Source of the DNA: Minwuia sp.
Lineage (GTDB): Bacteria > Pseudomonadota > Alphaproteobacteria > Minwuiales > Minwuiaceae
Assembly (NCBI GenBank): GCA_029210175.1
Contig: JARGPL010000037.1
Location: forward strand, 1 to 64,000
Direction: 5' to 3'
Length of the DNA: 64,000 nucleotides
Positions 41,551 to 50,685 of this stretch are shown here, in pieces. Position 1 is the stretch's first letter, and each line of letters opens with the position of its first letter. Made by a program: the position numbers and the translations under genes. The notes beneath the pieces are model-generated. The model saw only the letters and a list, made by a program, of their open reading frames with translations, did not search any database and was not told the origin of the DNA.

Positions 41551-43869
41551 TCAGTCGTTCAGGGCGTGCCAGACACGCAGCGGCGTCAGTGGCATGTCCA
41601 GTGTTTCCACTTCCGGTCGCGACGAGCGCACCGCATTCAGCACCGCGTTGACGAAGGCCGGCGGCGCACCGATGGCCCCGGCTTCGCCAGCCCCTTTCAC
41701 GCCCAGCGGGTTGGTGGTGCAGCGGACGTTGCGGGTGATGAAGTTGACGTTCGGCATCTCGGCAGCGCGAGGCATCTGATAGTCCATCAGACTGCCGGAA
41801 AGCAGCTGCCCGGACTCGGGATCGAACACGGTATGTTCGGTCCATGCCTGTCCCAGCCCCTGCACGATGCCGCCGTGGACCTGGCCCTCCAGCAGCATCG
41901 GGTTCAGGGTGACGCCGAAATCGTCGACCACGGTGTAGTTGACGATCTCGACGGTGCCGGTTGCGGCATCCACTTCCAGTTCGCAGACATGGCAGCCGTT
42001 GGGGAACGTCGGTGAATCGTTGGTGTGATCGTTCTCGCTGTCGATACCGGGTTCCTCGCCTTCCGGCAGGTTCGCCGGATCGCGGGACTGGCGCGAAAGC
42101 TCGAACAGGTCGATGCCCTTGTCTGTGCCCGCAACCGTGAAGCGGCCATCGGCGAATTCGATATCAACCTCTGCCGTCTCGAGGATCTGGGCAGCGATCT
42201 TGCGGCCCTTTTCCAGTGTCTTGTCGGCAGCCCCCAGGATGGACGCACCACCCACGGGGATCGACTTCGATCCGCCGGTGAAGCCCGGCGGCGTCAGGTC
42301 GGTGTCGCCCTGCAGCACTTCGATGTTCTCGACATCGATGCCGAATTTCTCCGACAGGATCTGCATGTAGGAAATGCGATGACCCTGGCCGCTGTCCATG
42401 GCACCCGTCAGGATGCGGACCTTGCCGGTTGCATCATCGAACTGCAGCTTGGCGGGAATGCCGCCGCCGCCACCGCACCGTTCCACATAGGTGGCGAGGC
42501 CGATGCCGCGCAGCTTGCCACTGGCCTCCGACTGCTTGCGGCGTGCATCGAAGCCGTTCCAGTCCGCCGCCTTCATGGCGTCTTCCATGCAGGCGGTGAA
42601 TTCACCTGAATCGATGACATCGCCGAGGCCCATGGTGTGTGGCATCTCTTCGGGGGTGGGGAAGTTGCGCCGGCGGATCTCGTCCGGAGTCAGACCCATC
42701 TCGGTGGCAACCCGGTCCACCAGCCGCTCGATCATGTAGGCGGCCTCAGGACGACCGGCACCGCGATAGGCATCGGTCGGGACGGTGTTGGTCATGACGC
42801 CCAGCACAGAAACATGGCAGAGCGGAATCTTGTAGAGGCCGGTGTACATGCCCGCGCAGGCATCTGTGGGGATGAAGGGACCGAAATTGGCGAGATAGGC
42901 ACCCATGGCCGCATAGGTCGTGGCCCGGATTGCCTTGAAATGCCCCTCCGCATCCATCGCAAGCTCGGCAATGGTGACGTTGTCGCGACCATGACTGTCG
43001 GACAGGAATATCTCGGACCGTTCGCCGGTCCAGCGCACAGGGCGCTTCAGCCGCTTGGCGGCCCACAGCGTCAGACAGGCTTCCGGGTACAGGAACGCGC
43101 GGGTGCCGAAGCCGCCACCGACATTGCCGGTAAGCATGCGCAGCTTTTCCATCGGGATCGACAGCATGCCAGCCAGCATCTGCAGGTGCATCGCCGGTCC
43201 CTGCGTCGGGATGAAGACCGTGAAACGTTCCGTCTCCGGGCTGTAATCGACGGCTGCTGCGCGGGGTTCCATGGGGTTGGAGACCAGGCGGTTGTTGACC
43301 ACGCGGATGCTTGTCACCCGATCTGCGGTATCGAAGGCGGCATCCACGGCGGACCTGTCGCCCTTGCCATAGCGGAAAACGACATTGTCGGGAATGTCGT
43401 CCCAGACCGGGTTCGCACCAGGCTGCGCAGCCTCGAAGGTGTCGGTGGCAACCGGCAGGTCGTCGATTTCCAGTTCGATCAGGTCGGCTGCGTCGCGTGC
43501 CTGTGCCAATGTCTCGGCCACGATGAAGGCGACCGGTTCACCCACATGGCGCACCTTTTCCGTGGCCAGAATGGTGCGTGGCGGGCGCGGATGGTCGCTG
43601 CCATCCTCATTCTTGATGCCGGTCAGGCAGAGCAGGTTGCCCACCTTGTCCGCGGCCAGTTCATCGCGGGTCAGGATCTCCACCACGCCTGGGGACTGCC
43701 GGGCGGCATCCACGTTCAGGCTGGTGATCGTCCCGTGCGCCGCGGCGGAGCGGAAGACGAACCCGCGCAGCGCGCCGGTGACTTCCGCATCATCGGTATA
43801 GCTGCCAAGGCCGCGCAGCAGGTCCTGATCTTCGGTTCTGAGGGCACGTGAGCCAACGCCAAACTTCAT
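41551..43869 (-). CDS. xanthine dehydrogenase-family molybdenum subunit, form II CoxL-like
   Basis: A 772-residue large subunit of the molybdenum hydroxylase family. GGGFGTRAF at 251-259 contacts the cofactor, and GAGEAGAIGAPPAFVNAV near the end contains the catalytic glutamate. The active-site loop is AYRGAGR at 367-373, the form II CoxL signature, rather than AYxCSFR of true CO dehydrogenases. It therefore probably oxidises another aldehyde or heterocycle. The partner FAD (CoxM) and iron-sulphur (CoxS) subunits are not beside it. The neighbours are a thioesterase and an SDR on the same strand. Confidence 0.87.
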   Translation of the reverse strand: MKFGVGSRALRTEDQDLLRGLGSYTDDAEVTGALRGFVFRSAAAHGTITSLNVDAARQSPGVVEILTRDELAADKVGNLLCLTGIKNEDGSDHPRPPRTILATEKVRHVGEPVAFIVAETLAQARDAADLIELEIDDLPVATDTFEAAQPGANPVWDDIPDNVVFRYGKGDRSAVDAAFDTADRVTSIRVVNNRLVSNPMEPRAAAVDYSPETERFTVFIPTQGPAMHLQMLAGMLSIPMEKLRMLTGNVGGGFGTRAFLYPEACLTLWAAKRLKRPVRWTGERSEIFLSDSHGRDNVTIAELAMDAEGHFKAIRATTYAAMGAYLANFGPFIPTDACAGMYTGLYKIPLCHVSVLGVMTNTVPTDAYRGAGRPEAAYMIERLVDRVATEMGLTPDEIRRRNFPTPEEMPHTMGLGDVIDSGEFTACMEDAMKAADWNGFDARRKQSEASGKLRGIGLATYVERCGGGGGIPAKLQFDDATGKVRILTGAMDSGQGHRISYMQILSEKFGIDVENIEVLQGDTDLTPPGFTGGSKSIPVGGASILGAADKTLEKGRKIAAQILETAEVDIEFADGRFTVAGTDKGIDLFELSRQSRDPANLPEGEEPGIDSENDHTNDSPTFPNGCHVCELEVDAATGTVEIVNYTVVDDFGVTLNPMLLEGQVHGGIVQGLGQAWTEHTVFDPESGQLLSGSLMDYQMPRAAEMPNVNFITRNVRCTTNPLGVKGAGEAGAIGAPPAFVNAVLNAVRSSRPEVETLDMPLTPLRVWHALND

Positions 43870-43884
43870 GTCATGTACTCCGGA

Positions 43885-44667
43885 TCAGAAAAGGGTATTG
43901 CGGTTCGCATGCCCGCAATCGACGGTGACGATTGTGCCGCTGATATAGGCGGCACGGTCAGAGGCGAGGAAGGCGACGGTGTTGGCCACTTCGCGCGGGT
44001 GTCCTGCACGGCCAAGCGGCAGGTTCTTCATCAGTTCTTCCCAGCGTTCCGGGTCGCCCAGCTTGGCCTCTGCGGTGTCGCGGAAGCGGGCGATGATGCG
44101 GTCGGTCAGGATGGCGCCCGGGTTGACGCCGACAACGCGGATATTGTCTGCCGCGCTTGCCCCGCCCATGGTCTTGGTGAACGCCATCAGGGCAGCATTG
44201 CCGGTGGACCCGGCGACGTAGACCGCGTCCATCTTTTCCCCCGCCATGCCGACGACATTGACGATGGTGCCAAAGCCGCGCGCCTTGAACCGGGCATAGT
44301 AGTCGCGGGTCATGTTGATGAAGCCATAGACCTTCAGGTCCCAGGCCTCGCGCCAGCGTTCTTCCGTAACTGCCTGCAGGTCGCCGCCGGGAATGGCCCC
44401 GGCATTGTTGACCAGGATGTCCGGCTCAGGGCAGTCGGCGGCCACCCGGGCGACGGATGCGCTCTCCGACAGGTCGGCCGCAGTCGTGGTGACCGTGCAG
44501 TGATAGGTCTGGGTCAGAATGTCGGCGGCATGTTTCAGCCGTCCCGGATCAACCGATACCAGATGAACATTCGCGCCCTCTTGCGCGAAGACTTCCGCAC
44601 ACGCGAAGCCAATGCCCCGCGAACCGCCCGTGATCAACACGGTCTTTCCCTTCAGCGCCAGATCCAT
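43885..44667 (-). CDS. SDR-family oxidoreductase lacking the YxxxK site
   Basis: A 260-residue classical-length SDR. TGGSRGIG at 13-20 binds the nucleotide, NNAG lies at 87-90 and VNPGAI at 181-186. The catalytic Ser is not evident (IVNVVGMAG), and the usual YxxxK reads YVAGSTGNAAL: aligned on the following helix, Tyr becomes Gly153 and Lys becomes Asn157. I recall a subgroup with this GNAALMAFT pattern, so the loss may be ancestral. It may bind substrate or cofactor without normal SDR chemistry. The ATG at 44667 lies right after a GGAGAG-like site and gives the standard N-terminus. Confidence 0.85.
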   Translation of the reverse strand: MDLALKGKTVLITGGSRGIGFACAEVFAQEGANVHLVSVDPGRLKHAADILTQTYHCTVTTTAADLSESASVARVAADCPEPDILVNNAGAIPGGDLQAVTEERWREAWDLKVYGFINMTRDYYARFKARGFGTIVNVVGMAGEKMDAVYVAGSTGNAALMAFTKTMGGASAADNIRVVGVNPGAILTDRIIARFRDTAEAKLGDPERWEELMKNLPLGRAGHPREVANTVAFLASDRAAYISGTIVTVDCGHANRNTLF

Positions 44668-44760
44668 CTCGGTCGTCTCTCCCCATCGGTCCCCATCAGC
44701 ACACCATCTTAGCCCGCCTGTGCGCAAACCGGTATGTCATTAGTTGCATGTACCGAATGA

Positions 44761-45975
44761 TCAGGCGCTCTCGACGTCTTCCCAGTCGATGGCGTCCAGT
44801 TTCAGGGCCCGGTTGACCGGCGGCATCGGATATTTCAGCGGGGTGCCGCAGTTGAACAGAATGGTGTGCGCCCGTCGGTCCAGCCTGCCGTCATCGACAG
44901 CCACGCGCCATGCGGCCAGCGTCGCCGCGCCCTCCGGCCCCAGCAGCACGCCATCATCGCGCGCGGCATCGGCCTGGGCGGCCATGATGGCGCCATCATC
45001 CACGGCAATGGCGAAGCCGCCGCTGTTGCGCACCGCGCGCAGGATCAGGAAATCGCCCACCGCCTGCGGCACGCGGATGCCGCTGGCCACCGTCGCGGCG
45101 TTTTCCCAGCGGGTGGCATGTTCCACGCCTTCGTCGAACGCGCGCACGATGGGCGCACAGCCGGTGGCCTGGACCGCGATCATCTTCGGGCGTTTCGGGC
45201 CGATCCAGCCCAGGGCTTCCAGTTCGTCGAAGGCTTTCCACATGCCGATCAGCCCGGTACCGCCGCCGGTCGGGTAGAGAATGGCGTCCGGCAGGGTCCA
45301 GCCGAGCTGTTCCGCCAGCTCCAGGCCCATGGTCTTCTTGCCTTCGATCCGATAGGGCTCCTTCAGGGTGGAGACATCGAACCAGCCCATCCGTTCCTTG
45401 CCTTCCCGCACGATGGCACCGCACTGGTCGATCTGGCCATTGACGCGCCAGACCCTGGCGCCCTGCAGGGCGATTTCCCGCACGTTCACGTCCGGCGTCT
45501 CTTCCGGGCAGAAGACATAGACCTCCATCCCCGCCGCCCGGCCATAGGCGGCCATCGCGGCCCCGGCGTTGCCGTTCGTCGGGATGGCGAGGCGGGTCAG
45601 CCCGAACCGCTTCGCCATGGAAACGGCCAGCGCCATGCCACGCGCCTTGAACGATCCGGTGGGCAATCGGCCCTCATCCTTGGTCCACAGCCGGTCGGCT
45701 TTCAGACGCGCACCGGTGCGGTGCAGGGGAAGCAGGGGCGTCTCCACCTCCCCCAGCGTGACGCGGTGCCGGGGATCGGCGACCGGCAGCATCTCGGCGT
45801 AGCGCCAGAGGCCCGGTGGCTGTTGTGCCAGCGCATCGCGGTCGAGTTCCCGCTTCATCCGGTCAAGGTCATAGCGCACCAGCAGGGGCTTGCCTGTGGG
45901 GGACAGGTTGTGCACGGCGTCAGCGTCAAACCGGTCGCCGGTGGCGCTGCATTCCAGATGGGTGACGAATGTCAT
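44761..45975 (-). CDS. thrC: threonine synthase
   Basis: A 404-residue PLP enzyme (fold type II) that converts phosphohomoserine to threonine. The PLP lysine is K110 in LPTGSFKARGM, and TNGNAGAAMAAYGRAAG and YPTGGGTGLIG bind the phosphate. Its N-terminus matches the threonine synthase subgroup that starts with a zinc-ribbon-like domain, but the usual Cys pairs are replaced (ECSATGDRF and NLSPTGKP). The ATG at 45975 has GGA about 10 nt upstream; a TTG at 45990 is an alternative. A dehydratase or other fold II activity cannot be fully ruled out. Confidence 0.82.
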   Translation of the reverse strand: MTFVTHLECSATGDRFDADAVHNLSPTGKPLLVRYDLDRMKRELDRDALAQQPPGLWRYAEMLPVADPRHRVTLGEVETPLLPLHRTGARLKADRLWTKDEGRLPTGSFKARGMALAVSMAKRFGLTRLAIPTNGNAGAAMAAYGRAAGMEVYVFCPEETPDVNVREIALQGARVWRVNGQIDQCGAIVREGKERMGWFDVSTLKEPYRIEGKKTMGLELAEQLGWTLPDAILYPTGGGTGLIGMWKAFDELEALGWIGPKRPKMIAVQATGCAPIVRAFDEGVEHATRWENAATVASGIRVPQAVGDFLILRAVRNSGGFAIAVDDGAIMAAQADAARDDGVLLGPEGAATLAAWRVAVDDGRLDRRAHTILFNCGTPLKYPMPPVNRALKLDAIDWEDVESA

Positions 45976-46130
45976 TCTGCGTCCGATCAACAGGTTTCAG
46001 GTTCCTGTCCCCATCCTCGCCCTGCAGCAGGCGGGGCGACAAGCCTTCTTGCTGGCCCAGCCGGAATGTTCATATATCTGTTCGATATCGAAAGCCGAGG
46101 TATGAAGGGGGAAGAGCCGTTCCGGATCAG

Positions 46131-46502
46131 GACACAGTACCGATCAACTACATCGAGTTCGCGGTGTCGGACATGGCGCGGACCAAGGCGTTCTGCGCGG
46201 CGGCTGCCGGGTCGACCTTCACCGACTATGGTGACAGTTATTGCGCCTTCAGCGATGGCACCATGTCGGGCGGGTTCGAAATCAGCATTCCGGTGGTGAA
46301 CGGCGGGCCGTTGATCGTGCTCCATGCCGACGACCTGGCGGCAGCGGCAGGACGGGTGACGGATGCGGGGGGACGTATCTCGAAGCCGGCATTCGGTTTT
46401 CCCGGCGGTCAGCGGTTCCAGTTCCTCGACCCGGACGGCCATGAACTGGCTGTGTGGTGCAAGGATCAGGAACGCACACCCTTTCGCCCGCGCTTCAAAT
46501 GA
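46131..46502 (+). CDS. VOC-family (glyoxalase-like) protein, start unclear
   Basis: About 123 residues of a vicinal-oxygen-chelate protein: INYIEFAVSDMARTKAFC at the start, then LIVLHADDLAAAAGRV and a C-terminal FQFLDPDGHELAVWC with the metal-site glutamate. Related proteins begin with a Met at the codon that reads GAC here (46131). No ATG, GTG or TTG lies in frame between there and an implausible ATG at 45969. An out-of-frame ATG at 46102 suggests a small indel, so the gene may be damaged or use a rare start. It overlaps the convergent DUF1801 gene by 37 bp. Confidence 0.65.
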   Translation, partial: DTVPINYIEFAVSDMARTKAFCAAAAGSTFTDYGDSYCAFSDGTMSGGFEISIPVVNGGPLIVLHADDLAAAAGRVTDAGGRISKPAFGFPGGQRFQFLDPDGHELAVWCKDQERTPFRPRFK

Positions 46503-46906
46503 TACGTCAGCGCGTGCCGGATGGGCAGGCGCAGCAGGTCGCGTGGCAGGTCTGTCGCGGGGTCCAGCAGGATGGCGCGATTGCCGTCATAGCTCAGGTC
46601 GGCGTCCGCACCTGGCCCGGCCCTGAAGTCGGAGATGATGCTGGTCTGGCAGTGGAAGAACAGGGCAGCCTGCCTGCCGTCCTTCGTTGCCCCCAGACGA
46701 ATGGTTGATCCGACACGCGGGCGTTGCGGCAGATACGACGGCTGTCCCCATTTCAGGGTTTCCTGCACCGGGTGAGTCTGGGGCAGGTCGGCGACCGATT
46801 CCAGGATCAGGTGGCGCAGGGCCAGCAGGGTCGGGCGCAGATGGTCGGGCAGGGCGTCAAGTGCTGCCTGAACGGACGGGTCCGGCTGATCGGCATTTCC
46901 CGTCAT
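46466..46906 (-). CDS. DUF1801 domain protein
   Basis: A 146-residue protein of the DUF1801 (YdhG-like) family. The characteristic pieces are HLRPTLLALRHLILESVADL, VQETLKWGQPSY, SIRLG and AALFFHC, in that order. The fold is known but no biochemical role is established. It lies 7 bp after rlmN would begin to end, that is, on the same strand and downstream of nothing: its stop overlaps the convergent VOC gene by 37 bp, and rlmN ends at 46914 just upstream of its start. Confidence 0.75.
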   Translation of the reverse strand: MTGNADQPDPSVQAALDALPDHLRPTLLALRHLILESVADLPQTHPVQETLKWGQPSYLPQRPRVGSTIRLGATKDGRQAALFFHCQTSIISDFRAGPGADADLSYDGNRAILLDPATDLPRDLLRLPIRHALTYHLKRGRKGVRS

Positions 46907-46913
46907 TGCCGGT

Positions 46914-48116
46914 TCACGCGTCCGCGGCGACGCCGGTCTTTTCCCGGCGCCCGCGTTCGCTGGCGGTCTTCAGCTGTCCGCAGGCGGCCATGATGTCACG
47001 ACCGCGCGGCATGCGGACCGGGCTGGAATAGCCCGCGCCGTTGACGATCTCGGCAAACTTGCGAATGGCCTTTTGGCTGGAGCACTTGTAGGCGACGCCA
47101 GGCCAGGGGTTGAAGGGGATCAGGTTGACCTTTGCCGGGATGTCCTTGATCAGCCGCACCAGCTCCCGGGCTTCGGCCGGGCTGTCGTTGATGCCGTCCA
47201 GCATGACGTATTCGAACGTGATCCGCCGGGCATTGTTGGCCGCCGGATAGTCGCGGCAGGCCTGAATGAGTTCCTTCAGCGGATGCTTGCGGTTGATCGG
47301 CACCAGCACGTCGCGCAGTTCATCGTTCACGGCGTGCAGGGAGACGGCGAGGTTGACCTGCAGTTCCGACCCGCAGCGTTCCATCATCGGCACGACACCG
47401 GATGTGGACAGGGTGATGCGCCGTTTCGAGATGGCAATGCCGCGCCCGTCCATGACGATCCGCAGGGCCTTGGCCACATTTTCATAGTTCAGCAGCGGCT
47501 CCCCCATGCCCATCATGACGATGTTGGAAAGCTGGCGGTTGCCGTTCTGCGGGCTTGGCCATTCGCCGATGGTGTCGCGGGCGATCATCACCTGTGCCAC
47601 GATCTCCCCCGGGGTCAGGTTGCGCACCAGCTTCTGTGTGCCGGTATGGCAGAAGCTGCAGGTCAGGGTGCAGCCGACCTGGCTGGACACGCACAGTGCG
47701 CCACGATCCGTTTCCGGAATGTGCACCGCCTCCGCCTCATGCCCATCGGGGAAGCGCATCAGCCATTTGCGGGTGCCATCGCTGGACTGCTGGCAGACCG
47801 TGATGTCCGGGCGACCGACGATGAAGCGGTCTGACAGGTCCGCCCGCCAGGCCTTGGAGATGGAGGTCATGGCGTCGAAGTCACGTGCGCCGCGCTCATA
47901 GATCCAGTGGAACAGCTGCCCGGCGCGCATCTTCACCTTGTCCGGCCGTTCCCCGGCATCCAGCAGCGCGTCCGCCATCTCCGTCCGGTCGAGACCGATC
48001 AGGTTGGTGCGCCCGTCGAAACCGGCGGCAAAGGGCCGGTCCGTGGCGCGTACGTCCGGCTGGATCGCGGTGACCGCCTGTGGTTCCAACATGGGGTCAT
48101 TCATACTTTCGGTCAC
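46914..48116 (-). CDS. rlmN: 23S rRNA A2503 / tRNA A37 C2-methyltransferase
   Basis: A 400-residue radical SAM methylase. The 4Fe-4S motif is CTLTCSFC (C149, C153, C156). C142 (ALCVSSQVG) corresponds to E. coli C118 and C379 (AACGQL) to the methyl-carrying C355. The enzyme methylates C2 of A2503 in 23S rRNA and of A37 in some tRNAs. It overlaps the IalB-family gene by 4 bp; the order IalB-rlmN is one I recall in other alphaproteobacteria. Confidence 0.95.
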   Translation of the reverse strand: MTESMNDPMLEPQAVTAIQPDVRATDRPFAAGFDGRTNLIGLDRTEMADALLDAGERPDKVKMRAGQLFHWIYERGARDFDAMTSISKAWRADLSDRFIVGRPDITVCQQSSDGTRKWLMRFPDGHEAEAVHIPETDRGALCVSSQVGCTLTCSFCHTGTQKLVRNLTPGEIVAQVMIARDTIGEWPSPQNGNRQLSNIVMMGMGEPLLNYENVAKALRIVMDGRGIAISKRRITLSTSGVVPMMERCGSELQVNLAVSLHAVNDELRDVLVPINRKHPLKELIQACRDYPAANNARRITFEYVMLDGINDSPAEARELVRLIKDIPAKVNLIPFNPWPGVAYKCSSQKAIRKFAEIVNGAGYSSPVRMPRGRDIMAACGQLKTASERGRREKTGVAADA

Positions 48117-48640
48117 GGGCAGGCCTTGTCGATGGCATTCATCGCGGCCGTAAAGCCCAGCAGGGAATAGGTGTCGACTGTCTTGGTGCCACGCTTGGAG
48201 AAACCGGTGATCACCATCTCCAGCCCGGCTTTCATGGTCTGCACCAGACGGGCGTCATCGCGCGGGTCCAGCGACCAGGCGCGTTCGCCATCGGTCTGCA
48301 GCCCGACCTGCGTCGCGCCGATCTTCACCAGCGCTTCCCGCTTTGGCGCAAAGGGATAGCCGGAAACCATGCTGATCTCGTTCTCCACACCGTCCGGCGG
48401 ACGATGGGCGACGTTGAACCGGATCGCGCCGCGCTGAACCCCTGCCGGCAGCGACTTCTTCGGCGAGGAGGTGACGAAGCAGATCTGCTGTCCCCCGTCG
48501 CGATAGATCCACGCCGACCAGTCCCGGTGATCACCGATCTTCTGCGGTGCGGCCTGAGCTTGTGCCGCCCCGGACCAGACGCCGGTGAGCGCGACAACTG
48601 CGGCCAGCAAGGCCGCGCACATGATGTTGTTCCTGAGCAT
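48113..48640 (-). CDS. IalB-family periplasmic protein
   Basis: A 175-residue protein with a signal peptide ([20 protein letters not shown] through AQA at about residue 29). It has the invasion-associated locus B fold: [20 protein letters not shown] near the start and the SMVSGYPFA and [18 protein letters not shown] segments. The name comes from Bartonella; in free-living alphaproteobacteria the role is unknown and invasion is not implied. The ATG at 48640 gives the best signal peptide. A further upstream ATG (48691) adds 17 residues without a signal function. Confidence 0.82.
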   Translation of the reverse strand: MLRNNIMCAALLAAVVALTGVWSGAAQAQAAPQKIGDHRDWSAWIYRDGGQQICFVTSSPKKSLPAGVQRGAIRFNVAHRPPDGVENEISMVSGYPFAPKREALVKIGATQVGLQTDGERAWSLDPRDDARLVQTMKAGLEMVITGFSKRGTKTVDTYSLLGFTAAMNAIDKACP

Positions 48641-48839
48641 TGGCGGAACATAGAGGGCGAATGCGGCAATTTCCAGATGAACCACAGCCAAATCGTGCCT
48701 TTACCGCCCCATCTGGCGCAAGAATGGGACTGCCATGCATGGGCTTGCGATTGACGCATGGCGAACCTGCGGGCGATTGTGCCCGCAACTGCGCATGCCA
48801 TGATCGCGCAGCCAGCAGCCCCGGGGGAGAAGAACGACC

Positions 48840-49454
48840 ATGTCGAAAGCCGAGTTTCACTTCGATTTTGCCAGCCCGAATTCGTACATGTCCCACTGTG
48901 TCGTACCGCAGATCGCGGCGCGCACCGGTGTGCAGATCGACTATGTGCCCGTCCTGCTCGGCGGTCTGTTCCGCCTGACCAACAACAAGTCACCGATGGA
49001 GCAGAACGCGGGCGTGCTCAACAAGAGCGAGTACGGCAGGCTGGAGATGGGTCGCTTCATCGCCCGCCACAAGCTCGACCGCTTTGTCATGAACCCGCAT
49101 TTCCCGATGAACACGGTTGCCCTGATGCGCGGCGCGCTGGTCGCGGGCCGCGACGGGTTCGCCACCGACTACATCAACACCGTCTTCCAGGCGATGTGGG
49201 AAGACGGGTTGAAGATGGATGATCCCGAAGTCATGACCGGTGCGCTGGACAAGGCGGGCATGGACGGTGCCGCGATCCTTGCCGGAACCCAGGATCAGGC
49301 GATCAAGGACCAGCTCATGGCGAATACCAAGGCGTCTGCGGACCGGGGGAATTTCGGCAGCCCGACGTTCTTTGCAGGTGACGAGATGTACTTCGGCAAG
49401 GACCGCCTGCGTGATTTCGAGGAAGAGATCGTGCGCCAGCGGGATGCCGCATGA
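48840..49454 (+). CDS. 2-hydroxychromene-2-carboxylate isomerase-like protein (DsbA fold)
   Basis: A 204-residue kappa-class GST/DsbA-fold protein. The start EFHFDFASPNSYMSH has the conserved serine-containing loop of HCCA isomerases, and NFGSPTFFAGDEMYFGKDRL is the typical C-terminal motif. The fold uses glutathione. Known members act in naphthalene breakdown, but no such pathway is nearby, so the substrate is unknown. GGGGGAGAAG lies 8 nt before the ATG. The following MFS gene starts 10 bp after it. Confidence 0.83.
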   Translation: MSKAEFHFDFASPNSYMSHCVVPQIAARTGVQIDYVPVLLGGLFRLTNNKSPMEQNAGVLNKSEYGRLEMGRFIARHKLDRFVMNPHFPMNTVALMRGALVAGRDGFATDYINTVFQAMWEDGLKMDDPEVMTGALDKAGMDGAAILAGTQDQAIKDQLMANTKASADRGNFGSPTFFAGDEMYFGKDRLRDFEEEIVRQRDAA

Positions 49455-49464
49455 GTGATCGTGC

Positions 49465-50685
49465 GTGACTGACGGCGCCGCCGCACCTGCAAGGCGTTAT
49501 CCCGGCACAGCCCTTGGCTCCACACTGGTCCTGCAGATCGTGGCGGCGGCGATGTTCAGCGCGACCGCCGTGGTGGCTCCGGTCCTGCCGCCGGGACTGC
49601 ATCTGGATGAGGCCGGGCTGGGCATCTTCGGCGCGCTGACCTTCGCCGGGGCGATGTTCGGGACATCGATTGCGGCGTTCCTGTTGCCGCAGTACGGACC
49701 AGTGCGTCTGATACAGGTGGGCATCCTGCTGTCCGCGCTGGCCCTGACCGGCCTCTTCACCGGGTTGCCTGCGATTGCCTTCACCGCCGCCGTTCTGATC
49801 GGCATCGGCTATGGCCCGAACGCGCCGGGCGGGTCGTTTCTGCTGTCGCGCCACACGCGCCCGGAACGGCGCAGCCTGATCTTTTCCATCAAGCAATCGG
49901 GAGTGCCTGCGGGCGGGGCGATGGTCGGCATCATCGTACCGCTGGTGGAGGCGTCACATGGCTGGCAGGCCGCGATCGGCACGATCATGCTGATCGGCAT
50001 CGCCACGGTGGTGCTGGTGCAGCCCTGGCGCGACCGGATGGACCGTGACGTGATGCGCAGCGATATCAAGGGGCCGCCCATGCGCCTGGCCGACGTGGTG
50101 CCCTTTGGCGTCATTCGGGCCAACCCGATGCTGACCAGGATCGCCATCATGTCGTTCACCTATGGTGCCGGGCAGATGATCATGGGCACCTATCTGGTGA
50201 TCTTCCTGACCGAGAATGCCGGGCTGACCCTGCTCGCGGCAGGGGCCGCGTTCTCCGCCATGCAGATGAGCAGTTTCGGCGTGCGCATGGTTGCGGGCTG
50301 GCTGAACGACAGGCTGGGCCGTTCGCGCCTGATCCTGGCGTCATTTGGCGTGGTGACAGCCATTTCCGTGACCCTGCTGGCACGCATCGATGCGTCGGCT
50401 TCCGAGGGTCTGATCCTGCTCTTGTCCGCCGCCTGCGGGGCTGGGGCGGCTGGCTGGAACGGCGTCTATCTGGCTGAGGTCGCGCGCCAGGTGCCGGAGC
50501 AGCAGATCGCCGCCGCAACGGCGGCAACGGTGTTCTTCACCTATTTCGGTCTGGTCATCGGCCCGGCGGTCTTCAGCCTGCTGCTGTCGCTCTATGGCTA
50601 CCAGATCGCTTTCGCCTGCCTGGCTGTCGCCGTGCTGGCCGGTGGACTTGTGATCCTGGTGCCATCGCGGGTCAGCGCAGCGTGA
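49465..50685 (+). CDS. MFS transporter
   Basis: A 406-residue transporter with twelve predicted membrane segments. The cytoplasmic loop between helices 2 and 3 is weak, but YGPNAPGGSFLLSRHTRPERR in the middle of the N-half and MVAGWLNDRLGRSRLIL between helices 8 and 9 carry MFS A-like motifs (D-R/K-x-G-R). The GTG at 49465 is the start, 10 bp after the isomerase gene, implying co-transcription. Substrate unknown. It overlaps the convergent M23 gene by 14 bp. Confidence 0.85.
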   Translation: MTDGAAAPARRYPGTALGSTLVLQIVAAAMFSATAVVAPVLPPGLHLDEAGLGIFGALTFAGAMFGTSIAAFLLPQYGPVRLIQVGILLSALALTGLFTGLPAIAFTAAVLIGIGYGPNAPGGSFLLSRHTRPERRSLIFSIKQSGVPAGGAMVGIIVPLVEASHGWQAAIGTIMLIGIATVVLVQPWRDRMDRDVMRSDIKGPPMRLADVVPFGVIRANPMLTRIAIMSFTYGAGQMIMGTYLVIFLTENAGLTLLAAGAAFSAMQMSSFGVRMVAGWLNDRLGRSRLILASFGVVTAISVTLLARIDASASEGLILLLSAACGAGAAGWNGVYLAEVARQVPEQQIAAATAATVFFTYFGLVIGPAVFSLLLSLYGYQIAFACLAVAVLAGGLVILVPSRVSAA

